Below are positions 50,516 to 59,408 of a DNA stretch of 64,000 nt, one piece after another. Position numbers and translations under genes: made by a program. Every line of letters starts with the position of its first letter. Position 1 is the stretch's first letter. A model generated the notes under the pieces. The model saw nothing but the letters and a program-made list of their open reading frames with translations. It was not told the DNA's origin and did not search any database. The stretch comes from Promicromonospora iranensis (GTDB lineage: Bacteria > Actinomycetota > Actinomycetes > Actinomycetales > Cellulomonadaceae), in the NCBI RefSeq assembly GCF_028994805.1, contig NZ_JAJQQP010000015.1, positions 1 to 64,000 of the forward strand, given 5' to 3'.

Positions 50516-50560
50516 GCACGACGAAGGCTGCCACGCATCGCATGACAGCCCGGTCGTGTC
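50516..50560. terminator. Probable bidirectional terminator
   Basis: GCACGAC...GGCTG (50516-50530) pairs with CAGCC...GTCGTG (50546-50558) with a small internal bulge. It sits between the convergent DUF3093 and DUF4193 genes. No strong T run. Confidence 0.4.
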
Positions 50561-50583
50561 GTCAGTGCCGAACGCCTGGTGGA

Positions 50584-50883
50584 TCAGGCGGCGCACTCCG
50601 TGCAGATCATCTGGCCGGCCTTCTCGTAGGCCAGCTGGCTGCGGTGGTGCACGAGGAAGCAGCTGGAGCACGTGAACTCGTCGGCCTGTCGCGGCAGCAC
50701 GCGGACCGCGAGCTCCTCGCCGGACAGATCGGCGCCCGGGAGCTCAAAGCCCTCCGCAGCCTCGGTCTCGTCCTCGTCCACAACGCCCGAGGACTTGTCA
50801 GATCGACGCGCCTGCAGCTCCTGGATCGAGTCCTGCTCGACATCCTCATCGGTCTTGCGCGGGGCGTCGTAGTCAGTCGCCAT
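50584..50883 (-). CDS. DUF4193 zinc-ribbon protein
   Basis: A 99-aa acidic protein starting MATDYDAPRKT with a C-terminal zinc ribbon (FTCSSCFLVHHRSQ, then MICTECAA), the DUF4193 signature. Equivalent to Rv2699c. Resembles RNA-polymerase-associated small zinc proteins but the role is unestablished. GGAGA lies 5 nt upstream. Confidence 0.85.
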   Translation of the reverse strand: MATDYDAPRKTDEDVEQDSIQELQARRSDKSSGVVDEDETEAAEGFELPGADLSGEELAVRVLPRQADEFTCSSCFLVHHRSQLAYEKAGQMICTECAA

Positions 50884-51088
50884 GTGGTGTTCTCCGTCGG
50901 TAGGTGGTCGCGCCGGAAGGTTTCGGGTCATCCGGGGATTCGACGCCGCCCCGGCCGGGTCACCGCACGCGCCGTCGAACGGCGTCCGTTGCGGGTGTAC
51001 GCGCTGATAATGCACACGGCCCCGGTTTTGTTCCCGAGTCGGCCCACGGATTGTGCACCATTTCTGTCAGGCGCGCTACATCTGCGGG

Positions 51089-51104
51089 TGTAACCCAGGT
51101 CACG
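51089..51104. promoter_or_regulatory. CRP/GlxR-like palindrome in the 50884-51194 gap
   Basis: TGTAACCCAGGTCACG matches TGTGA-N6-TCACA at 8 of 10 positions. It lies about 206 bp upstream of the DUF4193 start. The rest of the 311-bp gap holds no convincing gene. A TATGCT box follows on the plus strand but no gene is downstream of it there. Confidence 0.3.
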
Positions 51105-51185
51105 TATGCTCTGACCTGCGTCAACGCATGGTTATTTGGCTTTCGACGGCGTTCGACAGTGACTTCTCTCGCCGTAGCGTGTCAG

Positions 51186-51215
51186 AAAAAAAGATCACCC
51201 GATCTCGGGTGATCT
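51186..51215 (-). terminator. Intrinsic terminator of the suhB-like gene
   Basis: On the minus strand a palindromic GATCACCCGA/TCGGGTGATC stem (51215-51193) is followed by seven T (51192-51186). The stop codon of the phosphatase gene (51197-51195) lies inside the stem. Confidence 0.9.
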
Positions 51216-52058
51216 CGCCCCGTCCGCATCTGCCGCCTCGAGGATCTCGGACAGCTGCGCGACGAGCTCCGGCGGGCCCGCCACGGTCATCGCGTTGCCG
51301 GCCGGACCGCCGCGGAGACCCGTCACGACGGCGCCCGCCTCCGTGGCCACGACCGCCCCCGCCGCCATGTCCCACGGGTTGAGCCCGCGCTCGTAGTACA
51401 GGTCGATCGAGCCGTCCGCGAGGAGGCACAGGTCGATGGCGGCCGAGCCGAGCCGCCGGATGTCCCGGATCTTCGGCAGGACCTGGGTCAGCACCTGGGC
51501 CTGGTGGGCACGGCGGGCGGCGTCGTACCCGAAGCCGGTGCCGACCAGCGAGGTGCCGAGGGACGCGGCGGCGCCCACGCGGACGGGTACGCCGTCACGG
51601 GTGGCGCCCTCGCCGAGCCCGGCCGACCAGGTGCGGCCGTCGGCCACGCTGTGCACGCACCCGGCCAGGACCGTCCACGAGGCCGGCTCCGGCGGCCCTG
51701 CCACCACCGCCACCGACACGGCCCAGGAGGCCACCCCGTAGAGGTAGTTCACCGTGCCGTCGATCGGGTCGAGCACCCAGGTGAGGCCGCTCGTGCCGGC
51801 GACGTCGTCGCCCTCCTCGCCCAGGATCGCGTCGTCGGGCCGCTCGGCGGCGATCATCTCGCGCAGCAGCTCCTCGGAGGCGCGGTCCATGACCGTCACG
51901 GGGTCCACCTCGCTCGACTTGGTGGCAGCGACCACCACCCGATCCGGTCTACCCTCACGGACCAGGGCACCGGCGGCTGTCGCGAGGCGAACGGCGAGGT
52001 CGCGGAGGGCGGTGACGGTGACGCCGTCAGGCAGCTCGGGCAGTGCGGGTGAGATCAC
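51195..52058 (-). CDS. suhB: Inositol monophosphatase family protein
   Basis: A 287-aa IMPase-fold phosphatase with the metal-binding motifs LGEEGDDV, WVLDPIDGTVNYLYG and the C-terminal NPWDMAAGAVVATEAG. Substrate is inositol phosphate or a related sugar phosphate. Position corresponds to Rv2701c. GTG 52058 is the first codon giving a family-like N-terminus; upstream in-frame sequence runs into the divergent sepH gene. Confidence 0.92.
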   Translation of the reverse strand: MISPALPELPDGVTVTALRDLAVRLATAAGALVREGRPDRVVVAATKSSEVDPVTVMDRASEELLREMIAAERPDDAILGEEGDDVAGTSGLTWVLDPIDGTVNYLYGVASWAVSVAVVAGPPEPASWTVLAGCVHSVADGRTWSAGLGEGATRDGVPVRVGAAASLGTSLVGTGFGYDAARRAHQAQVLTQVLPKIRDIRRLGSAAIDLCLLADGSIDLYYERGLNPWDMAAGAVVATEAGAVVTGLRGGPAGNAMTVAGPPELVAQLSEILEAADADGARSPEIG

Positions 52059-52178
52059 GCACCCATCCTGCCGCACGCACCAGCGGCCGACTATCCGGCG
52101 GCACACCGACGCGCCTGCAGCGCTGGGAAGCCCCGCGGTGGCAGGCTCGGGCCACAGGACTACCCCGGGAGGACTGGC

Positions 52179-53357
52179 ATGGACGAGCTGGAGCTGGTAC
52201 GGCTGCACGAGGACGGTGAACGACTCGTCCTTGCTGCGCGCGACGGCGCCCAGAGCACCCTGCCCATCACCGATGCCCTGCGTGCCGCGATCCGCGGCGA
52301 CCGTCCGCGCATGGAGTCGATCCGAGCCCAGGAGGCGTCGGCGCTGCGTCCGCGCGAGATCCAGGCGCGCCTGCGTGCCGGCGAGACCTGCGAACAGCTC
52401 GCCGAGGCCTCCGGACTGCCGATCGAGCACGTGCGGCGCTTCGAGTACCCGGTGATCTCCGAGCGCGAGCACGCGATCGCGCGGGTGCGCGCCAAGGCGG
52501 TCCTGACCGACGACGACCACGGCACCACGCTCGGCGAGCTCGCGGAAGAGCGGCTCCGCTCGCGCGGCGTACAGCCCGACGAGGCCCGCTGGTCCGCCAC
52601 GCGTGAGGGCAACCACCCGTGGCTGGTGCAGGTCGAGTTCGAGGCTGCCGAGCGGCCCCGCGTGGCGCGCTGGACCTTGGAGCCGCGCGGCGGCTTCGTG
52701 ACGGCGCTCGACGACGAGGCACGCTGGCTCGGCCTCCCGGACGACGACGGCGGTCCGGCCATCGCCGGGGTGTCGGCCCTGCCGCCGCACCGGAGCAACC
52801 AGCCCTCGTCGGCCCGGTCGGCGCCGCCCGAGCAGGACGACACCGACCTGCTGCTCGACAACCTGTCGGAGCGGCGGGGGCACCGACCTGCCCGTCGGCA
52901 GAGCCCCGACAACGACCTGCCGGACATGATGGAGCTCGACCTGGACGGCTCGGACGGCTCGGACGGTCCCGACGGTTCACCGGCCGAGGAGCCCGAGCAG
53001 GCCCCTGAGCCCACGGCCTCCGTCGTCGACATCGGCGCACGGCGGGGCGGGTCCCGCCCGCGGATGCCCTCCGTCACGGTGCCGGACTCCCCCGCCGACC
53101 TCGAGTGGGACGGGCCGAGCCAGTGGGAGATCACGGCCCCGCCGGCCGGCTCGGAGCAGCAGCCCGACCCCGGCTCGGCCGCCGAGGCCTCGCCCGCCGA
53201 CCACCCCGCGCCCCAGCCCGAGCCGGAGAAGGTGCCGGAGAAGCCGCCTGCCGAGCCCGCGCCGCCCAAACGCCCGGCCGCGAAGCGCGGCCGCAAGTCG
53301 CGCGCGCAGGTGCCGAGCTGGGACGAGATCGTGTTCGGCTCGCGTCCCGAGGTCTAG
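52179..53357 (+). CDS. sepH: Septation protein SepH
   Basis: A 392-aa protein. Residues 1-165 match DUF3071/SepH: MDELELVRLHEDGERLVLAA, an HTH-like segment (about 68-90) and NHPWLVQVEFEAAERPRVAR. The remainder is a disordered Pro/Glu/Ser-rich tail ending in a basic KRPAAKRGRKSRAQVPSWDE motif typical of SepH. It binds FtsZ and promotes its assembly during division in Streptomyces. GGGAGGA upstream. Confidence 0.92.
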   Translation: MDELELVRLHEDGERLVLAARDGAQSTLPITDALRAAIRGDRPRMESIRAQEASALRPREIQARLRAGETCEQLAEASGLPIEHVRRFEYPVISEREHAIARVRAKAVLTDDDHGTTLGELAEERLRSRGVQPDEARWSATREGNHPWLVQVEFEAAERPRVARWTLEPRGGFVTALDDEARWLGLPDDDGGPAIAGVSALPPHRSNQPSSARSAPPEQDDTDLLLDNLSERRGHRPARRQSPDNDLPDMMELDLDGSDGSDGPDGSPAEEPEQAPEPTASVVDIGARRGGSRPRMPSVTVPDSPADLEWDGPSQWEITAPPAGSEQQPDPGSAAEASPADHPAPQPEPEKVPEKPPAEPAPPKRPAAKRGRKSRAQVPSWDEIVFGSRPEV

Positions 53358-53358
53358 C

Positions 53359-54000
53359 TCAGGCCCAGAGCGACTCGTCCGCCGAGCGCCGGCGGGCGGT
53401 CAGCGCCGTCATGCGGCGCATGTGGTGGCGGCGGCACAGCACCTCGTAGGCGACGTCGGCCGCCTCGAACGGGCCGACGTCGCCGATCACCACCTGCTCA
53501 CCCTCGGTGACCATGACACCGTCGACGGTGCGCGCGTTGTGCGTGGCACGCGCACCGCACCAGCACAGCGACTGCACCTGGAGCACGTCGATCCGGTCGG
53601 CGAGCTCGATCAGCCGGGCCGAGCCGGGGAACAGCCGGGTGCGGAAGTCGGTGGTGATGCCGAACGCGAAGATGTCGATCTCCATCTCGTCGACGAGCCG
53701 GGCGAGCTGCTCCACCTGCTCGGGCGAGTAGAACTGCGCCTCGTCGCACACGAGGTAGTCGACCGCCTCGCCGCCCGCACGCCGGGCGCTGATCTCCGCC
53801 CAGAAGTCGGTGTCGTCGGTGACCTCGTGGGCGGCCACCTCCAGGCCCAGCCGGCTGGAGACCCTGGCCTCCCCCGCCCGGTCCCCACGGCTGAAGATCA
53901 GCCCCTCGCGCCCGCGAGCGCGATAGTTGTGGTCGGTCTGGAGGGCGAGGGTGGACTTCCCGGAGTCCATGGTCCCGGAGAAGAAGACGAGCTCTGCCAC
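53359..54000 (-). CDS. tdk: Thymidine kinase
   Basis: A 213-aa type II thymidine kinase: P-loop GTMDSGKST (9-17), VCDEAQF and a zinc lasso with CWC and later CRRHH. Salvages thymidine. GTG 54000 follows GAGGAG; earlier codons lack similarity to the family. Confidence 0.93.
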   Translation of the reverse strand: MAELVFFSGTMDSGKSTLALQTDHNYRARGREGLIFSRGDRAGEARVSSRLGLEVAAHEVTDDTDFWAEISARRAGGEAVDYLVCDEAQFYSPEQVEQLARLVDEMEIDIFAFGITTDFRTRLFPGSARLIELADRIDVLQVQSLCWCGARATHNARTVDGVMVTEGEQVVIGDVGPFEAADVAYEVLCRRHHMRRMTALTARRRSADESLWA

Positions 54001-54099
54001 GGAAGGCTCCTCAGTCTCTACGTGTGTCGCACGAGTCTGCGGTCTCGCTGCGGGCGCGTGCCTCGTTCCTCGGCCCACACCCTTCGCTGCACCTCCGGC

Positions 54100-55293
54100 T
54101 CATGCGACGGCGGTCAGCAGGGGGACGAGCATCTCGTGCGGGGTCAGGGACCCGTGCACGCCCGGCAGGCCGCGCGCGGCCGCCGAGTGCACCCGCGAGT
54201 CGACGACGGTGGCCGCGCCGGTCATCGCGACCACCACGTCGCCGACCGCCGGGAGCACGTGCTCGGCGACGGGCCCGAACCAGCCGCCCACGACCGCGTC
54301 GTCCCGGAGCACGACGACGGCGTGCTCGCCGAGCCGCTCGGCCCATCGCCGCGCGACGTCGGCCGGGTCGGTGTCCTCGTCCGTGTAGATGTGCAGGGCA
54401 CGGGGCTCTCCCCCGACCATCGCGACACCGGGCTTGAGGGCCGGGTCGGAGGCGACGTCCCACTGGGTGGCCAGGTCGGCGCGGATCTGGCCGTGGTCGG
54501 CGGTGATCACCACGAGGGTGCCGCGCGGGACGCTCCGCAGCAGCCGGCGCAGCTCCTGGTCGGTGGACTCCAGCGCGTCGCCCCACTGCCACGAGTCCCA
54601 GCCGTAGCCGTGCCCCGTCTTGTCGACGTCGCCCTGGTACAGGTAGACGAGCCGCTGCGCCTCGCCCGGCTGCCGCAGCGCCGTCACCGTGGCGTCGACC
54701 CGCTGCTCGAACGTCTCGGCCGCGACGTAGGCGGGGCCGCGCAGCGCGGCCTGCGTCATGCCGGACCCGGCGAACTTGCCCGGGCCGGGCGCCGTGACCC
54801 GCGTGCCCGCGGCGGCCAGCGTCTCGAAGACGGTGGGCTCACGTTGCAGGTCGGCGGGGTCGCCGAGCTCACGCCACTGCACCAGCGACGCCAGCCGACC
54901 GTTCGCCGGGTTGCGCTGGGTGTAGCCGAGCATCCCCGTGCGGCCGGGGGCGGTGCCCGTGCCGAAGATGCTCAGGCCCGCCGCCGTCGTGGACGGGAAG
55001 CTCGAGGTGAGCGTGGCGGCCTGCTCGTCCCGCTCGCGCAGGAGACCTCGCAGGAACGGGGCGTGGCCGCCGCGCTCGGCCAGGTTGCGGATGCCGAGCC
55101 CGTCGACCAGGACGACGACCACGCGGTCGGCGTCGGGCAGGCCGAGGGCCGTGCGGCAGCCGGCGGCGGTGAGGCCGGTCGCGGTGGTCAGGTCGTGGCC
55201 CAGCGCGCCGGCGGCGGCGGGCATCACCGCCGCGAGGCTGGTGGTGTCGTAGGACGGCGCGACCAGGCCGTCGGGCAGGTGCGGTGCGGTCAC
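54100..55293 (-). CDS. Alkaline phosphatase superfamily (nucleotide pyrophosphatase-type) protein
   Basis: A 397-aa protein with VVVVLVDGLG (first metal Asp), TSSFPSTTAAGLSIFGTG (nucleophile Thr region), YLYQGDVDKTGHGYG, VITADHGQ and GSLTPHEMLVPLL near the end. This is the phosphodiesterase/nucleotide pyrophosphatase branch. GTG 55293 overlaps the stop of the upstream DUF5998 gene. Confidence 0.9.
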   Translation of the reverse strand: MTAPHLPDGLVAPSYDTTSLAAVMPAAAGALGHDLTTATGLTAAGCRTALGLPDADRVVVVLVDGLGIRNLAERGGHAPFLRGLLRERDEQAATLTSSFPSTTAAGLSIFGTGTAPGRTGMLGYTQRNPANGRLASLVQWRELGDPADLQREPTVFETLAAAGTRVTAPGPGKFAGSGMTQAALRGPAYVAAETFEQRVDATVTALRQPGEAQRLVYLYQGDVDKTGHGYGWDSWQWGDALESTDQELRRLLRSVPRGTLVVITADHGQIRADLATQWDVASDPALKPGVAMVGGEPRALHIYTDEDTDPADVARRWAERLGEHAVVVLRDDAVVGGWFGPVAEHVLPAVGDVVVAMTGAATVVDSRVHSAAARGLPGVHGSLTPHEMLVPLLTAVA

Positions 55294-55886
55294 TTCGGCG
55301 CGGACGTCGCCCGGGACAGGGCGCGCGCGAAGTCGACGGCTGCGCGGACCGCGGCGTCGCCCTCGGCCTCGCTGGAGACCCGTACCACCACGTCGTCGGG
55401 CGTGACCTGGCCCGTCAGGCCGTGGTCGGCGGTGCAGTTCGGGTCGACGCACGTGGCCGGCTCCAGGTCGACACGGGACACGGCGCCCCAGCCGATCGCC
55501 AGGGTGACCTCACGCGTCGCCGCCCGCTTCGGGTACCGTTCCGGGTCCGCGATCACGTGCGTGAGCGCCACCGAGCGGATCTCCCGGACCGGTACGACCT
55601 CCGTGGTGGCCGACGCCGACCCGGGCCGCGCCGGGTCCTCCCCCGCGTGGTCGTCCACGTGCGCGGTGACCAGGCGGGTAGGCGTCAGCACCAGGACGGT
55701 GAGGTGCCTGCGCACCTCCGAGTCGAAGGTGGTCTCGGCCTGCACCAGGTGGGCCACCACCGCCTCGTCGGCCAGCGCCACGTCGAGCACGTCCGCGACG
55801 AGCTCCGGGTAGTAGCCGGCCCGGTGCAGATGGGCGGTCAGGTCGTCACGGGCATCGGTAGGGGCATGGGGCACGGTGGGCATCAT
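55290..55886 (-). CDS. DUF5998 family protein
   Basis: A 198-aa protein (LHRAGYYPELVADVLDVALA, LVQAETTFDSEVRRHLTVLV, DPNCTADHGL) fitting DUF5998, a conserved actinobacterial family of unknown role. Translationally coupled to the phosphatase-superfamily gene. Start ATG 55886, with a second ATG immediately after. Confidence 0.82.
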   Translation of the reverse strand: MMPTVPHAPTDARDDLTAHLHRAGYYPELVADVLDVALADEAVVAHLVQAETTFDSEVRRHLTVLVLTPTRLVTAHVDDHAGEDPARPGSASATTEVVPVREIRSVALTHVIADPERYPKRAATREVTLAIGWGAVSRVDLEPATCVDPNCTADHGLTGQVTPDDVVVRVSSEAEGDAAVRAAVDFARALSRATSAPK

Positions 55887-55960
55887 CCCATCCGGGCCGC
55901 GGTCAGGTCCACACGCGCTACGTCACCCTGCGCCACGTCCCCCCGCGCCACGCCGGTCGT

Positions 55961-55966
55961 TAGCCT
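55961..55966 (+). promoter_or_regulatory. -10 box of the GNAT/acyl-CoA ligase gene
   Basis: TAGCCT, 7 nt before GTG 55974, indicates a leaderless transcript. No convincing -35. Confidence 0.42.
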
Positions 55967-55973
55967 TGGTCCC

Positions 55974-58739
55974 GTGGACCAGCCAGGAGGGGCCGACCGA
56001 CGGGTGGGCACGGTGCGCCTGCCGTACTCGACGGAGTACCCGGTCGAGTGGGAGGCCGACGTGGTGCTGCGCGACGGCTCCACGACGCACGTCCGTCCCA
56101 TCCGCCCCGAGGACTCGGACGCGCTCCAGCGCTTCCAGATGGCCCAGTCGGAGCGCTCGACGTACCTCCGGTTCTTCGCCGCGCTGCAGCGCATCCCCGA
56201 GCGCATGCTCACCCAGCTCGTCACGGTGGACCACGTGCGCAGGGCGGCGCTGGTCGCGGTCCGGCCCGGTACGGGCGGCGAGGACATCGTCGGCGTCGCG
56301 CGCTACGACGTCGTCGACGACCAGCCCGGGCGCCGCACCGCCGAGGTCGCGTTCAACATCGCCGACGCGCTCCAGGGCCAGGGCCTCGGGTCCGTGCTGC
56401 TGGAGCACATCGCGGCCGCGGCGCGCGAGCGGGGCGTGCACCGGTTCGTCGCGGAGGTGCTGCCCCAGAACCGGGCGATGCTCGGCGTGTTCCGGGAGGC
56501 CGGCTACGCCGTCGAGCAGCACCTGGACGACGGCGTCGTCACCGTCTCGGTCGATCTCGACCCGACCGACCGGTCCCGTGAGGTCATGGCCGACCGTGAG
56601 CACCGCACCGAGGCCCGCTCCATGCAGGGGCTGCTGTCGGCCCGGCGGGTGCTCCTGGTCGGCCCCGCGCAGGGCGGCACCGTCGACGAGCTGCTCGCCG
56701 ACCGTGTCCGCGAGGCCCACGCCGCCGACCCGGGCGACACCGAGCTGCTGGTGCTCGGCGACGACGTGACCTGGGCGGACCTCGGCGGTGGAGGGCCGGG
56801 CGGGGCACAGGGCGGGGCGCCAGGTGGGGAAGGAACCGTGGACCTCGCGGTCGTCGCCGCGCCGCCGGACGAGGTGATCGAGACCGTCCGGCGTCTGCGC
56901 GGCACGGGCGCGCGGGGCGTCGTCGTGCTGTCGGCGGGGTGGGCGGAGGCAGGGCCGGACGGCGTCGCACGCCGCCGCGAGCTGCTCCGCACCGCGCACA
57001 CCGAGGGCATGCGGGTGGTCGGCCCGGCCAGCTACGGCCTGCTCACGAACGTGCCGGGCGCGAACCTGCGCGCGAGCCTCGCGCTCACGGCTCCCCGGCC
57101 CGGCCGCGTCGGCCTGTTCAGCCAGAGCTCGCCGGTGGCCGTCACCGCCGCCGAGACCGTCAAGCGCCGCGGGCTCGGGCTGTCGACGCTGGTCTCGGCG
57201 GGGCACCGGGCGGACGTCTCGGGCAACGACGTCATGCAGTACTGGCAGGACGACCCGCACACGGACGTCGTCTGCCTGTACCTCGAGACGCTCGGCAACC
57301 CGCGCAAGTTCTCGCGGATCGCCCGGCGCCTGGCGCAGGTCAAGCCCGTGGTGGTGGTCGTGGCGGGCCGGCACGGGAGCGTCGTGCCGCCCGGGCACAC
57401 GGTCCGGGCCACGCGGGCCCCGCGGCGGATGCTCGACGAGGTGCTGCGGCAGTCCGGCGTGATCCGCGCCGAGAACACGCACCAGCTCATGGACGTCGCG
57501 CAGGTCCTGGCGCACCAGCCGCTCCCGACCGGCGGCCGGGTGGGGATCCTCGCGAGCTCGCCGTCGCTGGCGGCGCTCGTGGCCGACGCGGTGGCCGCGG
57601 CGGGCCTGACCGTCGTCGGGCCACCGGAGCCGCTGTCCGCCGGGGCGCCCGACGACGAGATCGCCGCCGCCGTCGACGCGCTCTACGCGCCGGGTGCGTG
57701 CGACGCCGTCGTCGTCGTGTCGGTGCCCGTGGTGCTGCCGCGCACCGACGCGATCGCCCGTGCCGTGGCCGCGGCTGCCGCCCGGACCGGCCGCACCACC
57801 GTCGTCAGCGCGCTGGGCCTGCACGGCATGCCCGACGAGCTGGCGTCCGGCGACGTGCGCATCCCCGCGTTCTCGACCCCCGAGGACGCCGTCTGGGCGC
57901 TCGGCGAGGTGGTGCGCTACGCGCAGTGGCGCACCCAGGACCACGGCACGCCGGTCCGCCCGACGCTGCGGGAGGGGCTGTCCGACGGCGCTGCACGGGC
58001 CGAGGCGCGCACGCTCGTGGAGTCCCTGCTGGTCCAGGAGCCCGACGGCGCCGTCCTCGACCCTGCGGCGGCCGCCGACCTGCTGGCCTGCTACGGCCTG
58101 ACCCTGTGGAGCTCCCGGACCGTGCGCACCGCGGACGAGGCGGTGGCCGCCGCCGAGGAGCTGGGCTGGCCGGTGGCGCTCAAGATCGCGGCACCCGCCC
58201 TGCGGCACCGGGCCGACCTGGGCGGCGTGCGCCTCGACATCGCCGACGCCGAGGACCTGCGCGAGGACGCCGAGCGGATGCTCGCGGCCGCGGCGTCCCT
58301 GCTGCCGGCGCCCGACCCGGTGCTGGAGGTGCAGGCGATGGCGCCCACCGGCGTGGCGTGCGTGGTGCGGTCGGTCGAGGACGAGCTGTTCGGTCCCGTG
58401 GTCTCGTTCGGGCTGGCGGGCGACGCCGTCGACCTGCTCGACGACGTCACGCACGGCGTGCCGCCCCTGACCGACGTCGACGTGGCCCGCATGGTGCGCG
58501 GCGTCCGGGCGGCCCCGCGGCTCTTCGGCTACCAGGGCGCGCCCGCCGCCGACGTCGCGGCGCTGGAGGACGTGCTGGCACGGGTGTCGGTCATGGCCGA
58601 GGACCTGCCGGAGCTGGCCTCGCTGGAGCTGTATCCCGTGGCGGTCGCGGAGCGCGGGGCGGCGGTGCTGCACGCGACGGTCCGGCTGCGGCCGGCGGAG
58701 CGCCGGACGGACGCGCCGCGGCGGGCGTTGCCGGGTTAG
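55974..58739 (+). CDS. GNAT acetyltransferase / acyl-CoA ligase (NDP-forming) fusion
   Basis: A 921-aa three-part protein. GNAT domain (about 25-200, with AFNIADALQGQGLGSVLLEH), CoA-binding/succinyl-CoA-ligase-like domain (about 220-680, with GLFSQSSPVAVTAAETVKRR and the H of AGHRADVSG), and an ATP-grasp domain (about 690-910). This matches Pat-type protein acetyltransferases that modify acyl-CoA synthetases. GTG 55974 lies just after a TAGCCT box. A short Gly-rich insertion (GGGGPGGAQGGAPGGEG) interrupts about residue 275. Confidence 0.9.
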   Translation: MDQPGGADRRVGTVRLPYSTEYPVEWEADVVLRDGSTTHVRPIRPEDSDALQRFQMAQSERSTYLRFFAALQRIPERMLTQLVTVDHVRRAALVAVRPGTGGEDIVGVARYDVVDDQPGRRTAEVAFNIADALQGQGLGSVLLEHIAAAARERGVHRFVAEVLPQNRAMLGVFREAGYAVEQHLDDGVVTVSVDLDPTDRSREVMADREHRTEARSMQGLLSARRVLLVGPAQGGTVDELLADRVREAHAADPGDTELLVLGDDVTWADLGGGGPGGAQGGAPGGEGTVDLAVVAAPPDEVIETVRRLRGTGARGVVVLSAGWAEAGPDGVARRRELLRTAHTEGMRVVGPASYGLLTNVPGANLRASLALTAPRPGRVGLFSQSSPVAVTAAETVKRRGLGLSTLVSAGHRADVSGNDVMQYWQDDPHTDVVCLYLETLGNPRKFSRIARRLAQVKPVVVVVAGRHGSVVPPGHTVRATRAPRRMLDEVLRQSGVIRAENTHQLMDVAQVLAHQPLPTGGRVGILASSPSLAALVADAVAAAGLTVVGPPEPLSAGAPDDEIAAAVDALYAPGACDAVVVVSVPVVLPRTDAIARAVAAAAARTGRTTVVSALGLHGMPDELASGDVRIPAFSTPEDAVWALGEVVRYAQWRTQDHGTPVRPTLREGLSDGAARAEARTLVESLLVQEPDGAVLDPAAAADLLACYGLTLWSSRTVRTADEAVAAAEELGWPVALKIAAPALRHRADLGGVRLDIADAEDLREDAERMLAAAASLLPAPDPVLEVQAMAPTGVACVVRSVEDELFGPVVSFGLAGDAVDLLDDVTHGVPPLTDVDVARMVRGVRAAPRLFGYQGAPAADVAALEDVLARVSVMAEDLPELASLELYPVAVAERGAAVLHATVRLRPAERRTDAPRRALPG

Positions 58740-58777
58740 TGGCCGGGTCAGGTGGCCGGGTCAGGTGGCCGCGTCCG
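58739..58777. repeat. Three tandem 13-bp repeats
   Basis: GTGGCCGGGTCAG occurs at 58739 and 58752 and in variant form at 58765, filling the 39-bp gap between two convergent genes. Confidence 0.7.
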
Positions 58778-58778
58778 G

Positions 58779-59234
58779 CTACCTGATCAGGACCATGCCC
58801 ACGAGCAGCATGACCGCGAAGCCGACGAGCACCACGCGCTGCCGGCGGTTCGGGCCCGAGGCGGTCAGGATCGCGGCGACGGCCGGCCCCGCGGCGAGGA
58901 GGAGCCACGCGCCGAGGGCCGGGGCCACGTTCGCCGACACCGCGGCCACCGCGACCACCACCAGGCCGTGGACCACGCCGAGCCCCACCCGCATCGACAC
59001 GACGACGTGCAGCACGGCGGCGAACACCGCCAGGCCGGCCCACATGGTGATGCCCTCCTCGAGGCAGCCCCACTCCTGCTGCGCGCACTCCCAGGACTGC
59101 ATCCACCAGGTCACGAGCGCGCCCAGCACCATGACGGGCACCACGCTGAGCCCGACGACGCCGTAGGCGAGCCCGATGCGTACCAGCCATGCCGGCAGGG
59201 TGGTTGACCTGCTGAGCAATGGCATTTCGGGCAT
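58779..59234 (-). CDS. Multi-pass membrane protein
   Basis: A 151-aa protein with about five hydrophobic helices and a CAQQEWGCLEEG loop with two cysteines between the first and second, predicted outside. Unrecognised. ATG 59234 lies in the centre of a 16-bp palindrome; ATG 59225 is the alternative. Confidence 0.75.
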   Translation of the reverse strand: MPEMPLLSRSTTLPAWLVRIGLAYGVVGLSVVPVMVLGALVTWWMQSWECAQQEWGCLEEGITMWAGLAVFAAVLHVVVSMRVGLGVVHGLVVVAVAAVSANVAPALGAWLLLAAGPAVAAILTASGPNRRQRVVLVGFAVMLLVGMVLIR

Positions 59235-59241
59235 ACCCGAA
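59226..59241. promoter_or_regulatory. Palindrome over a start codon
   Basis: TTCGGG-CATA-CCCGAA has perfect 6-bp arms with the ATG complement in the centre. It could be an operator or a translation-blocking hairpin for the membrane protein gene. Confidence 0.4.
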
Positions 59242-59408
59242 TAGTGCCAGGTGGGCCGCGAAAGGTCACATGACTCGGCCCGTGACCTCGCGCGTTGTTC
59301 GAGTGCCCGGTCGTGCGCGGCGCCAGCGAGGTGCCACCGGAGTGTCGGCGGCGCGGGGTACGGTTTGCCTGTCCGAAACCACCCCAGATTCCAGGAGCCC
59401 CACGAACC

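Noticed and set aside
51105-51215. Small RNA from TATGCT at 51105 to the hairpin at 51193
   Set aside because: The hairpin has its T run only on the minus strand, so it does not terminate a plus-strand RNA.
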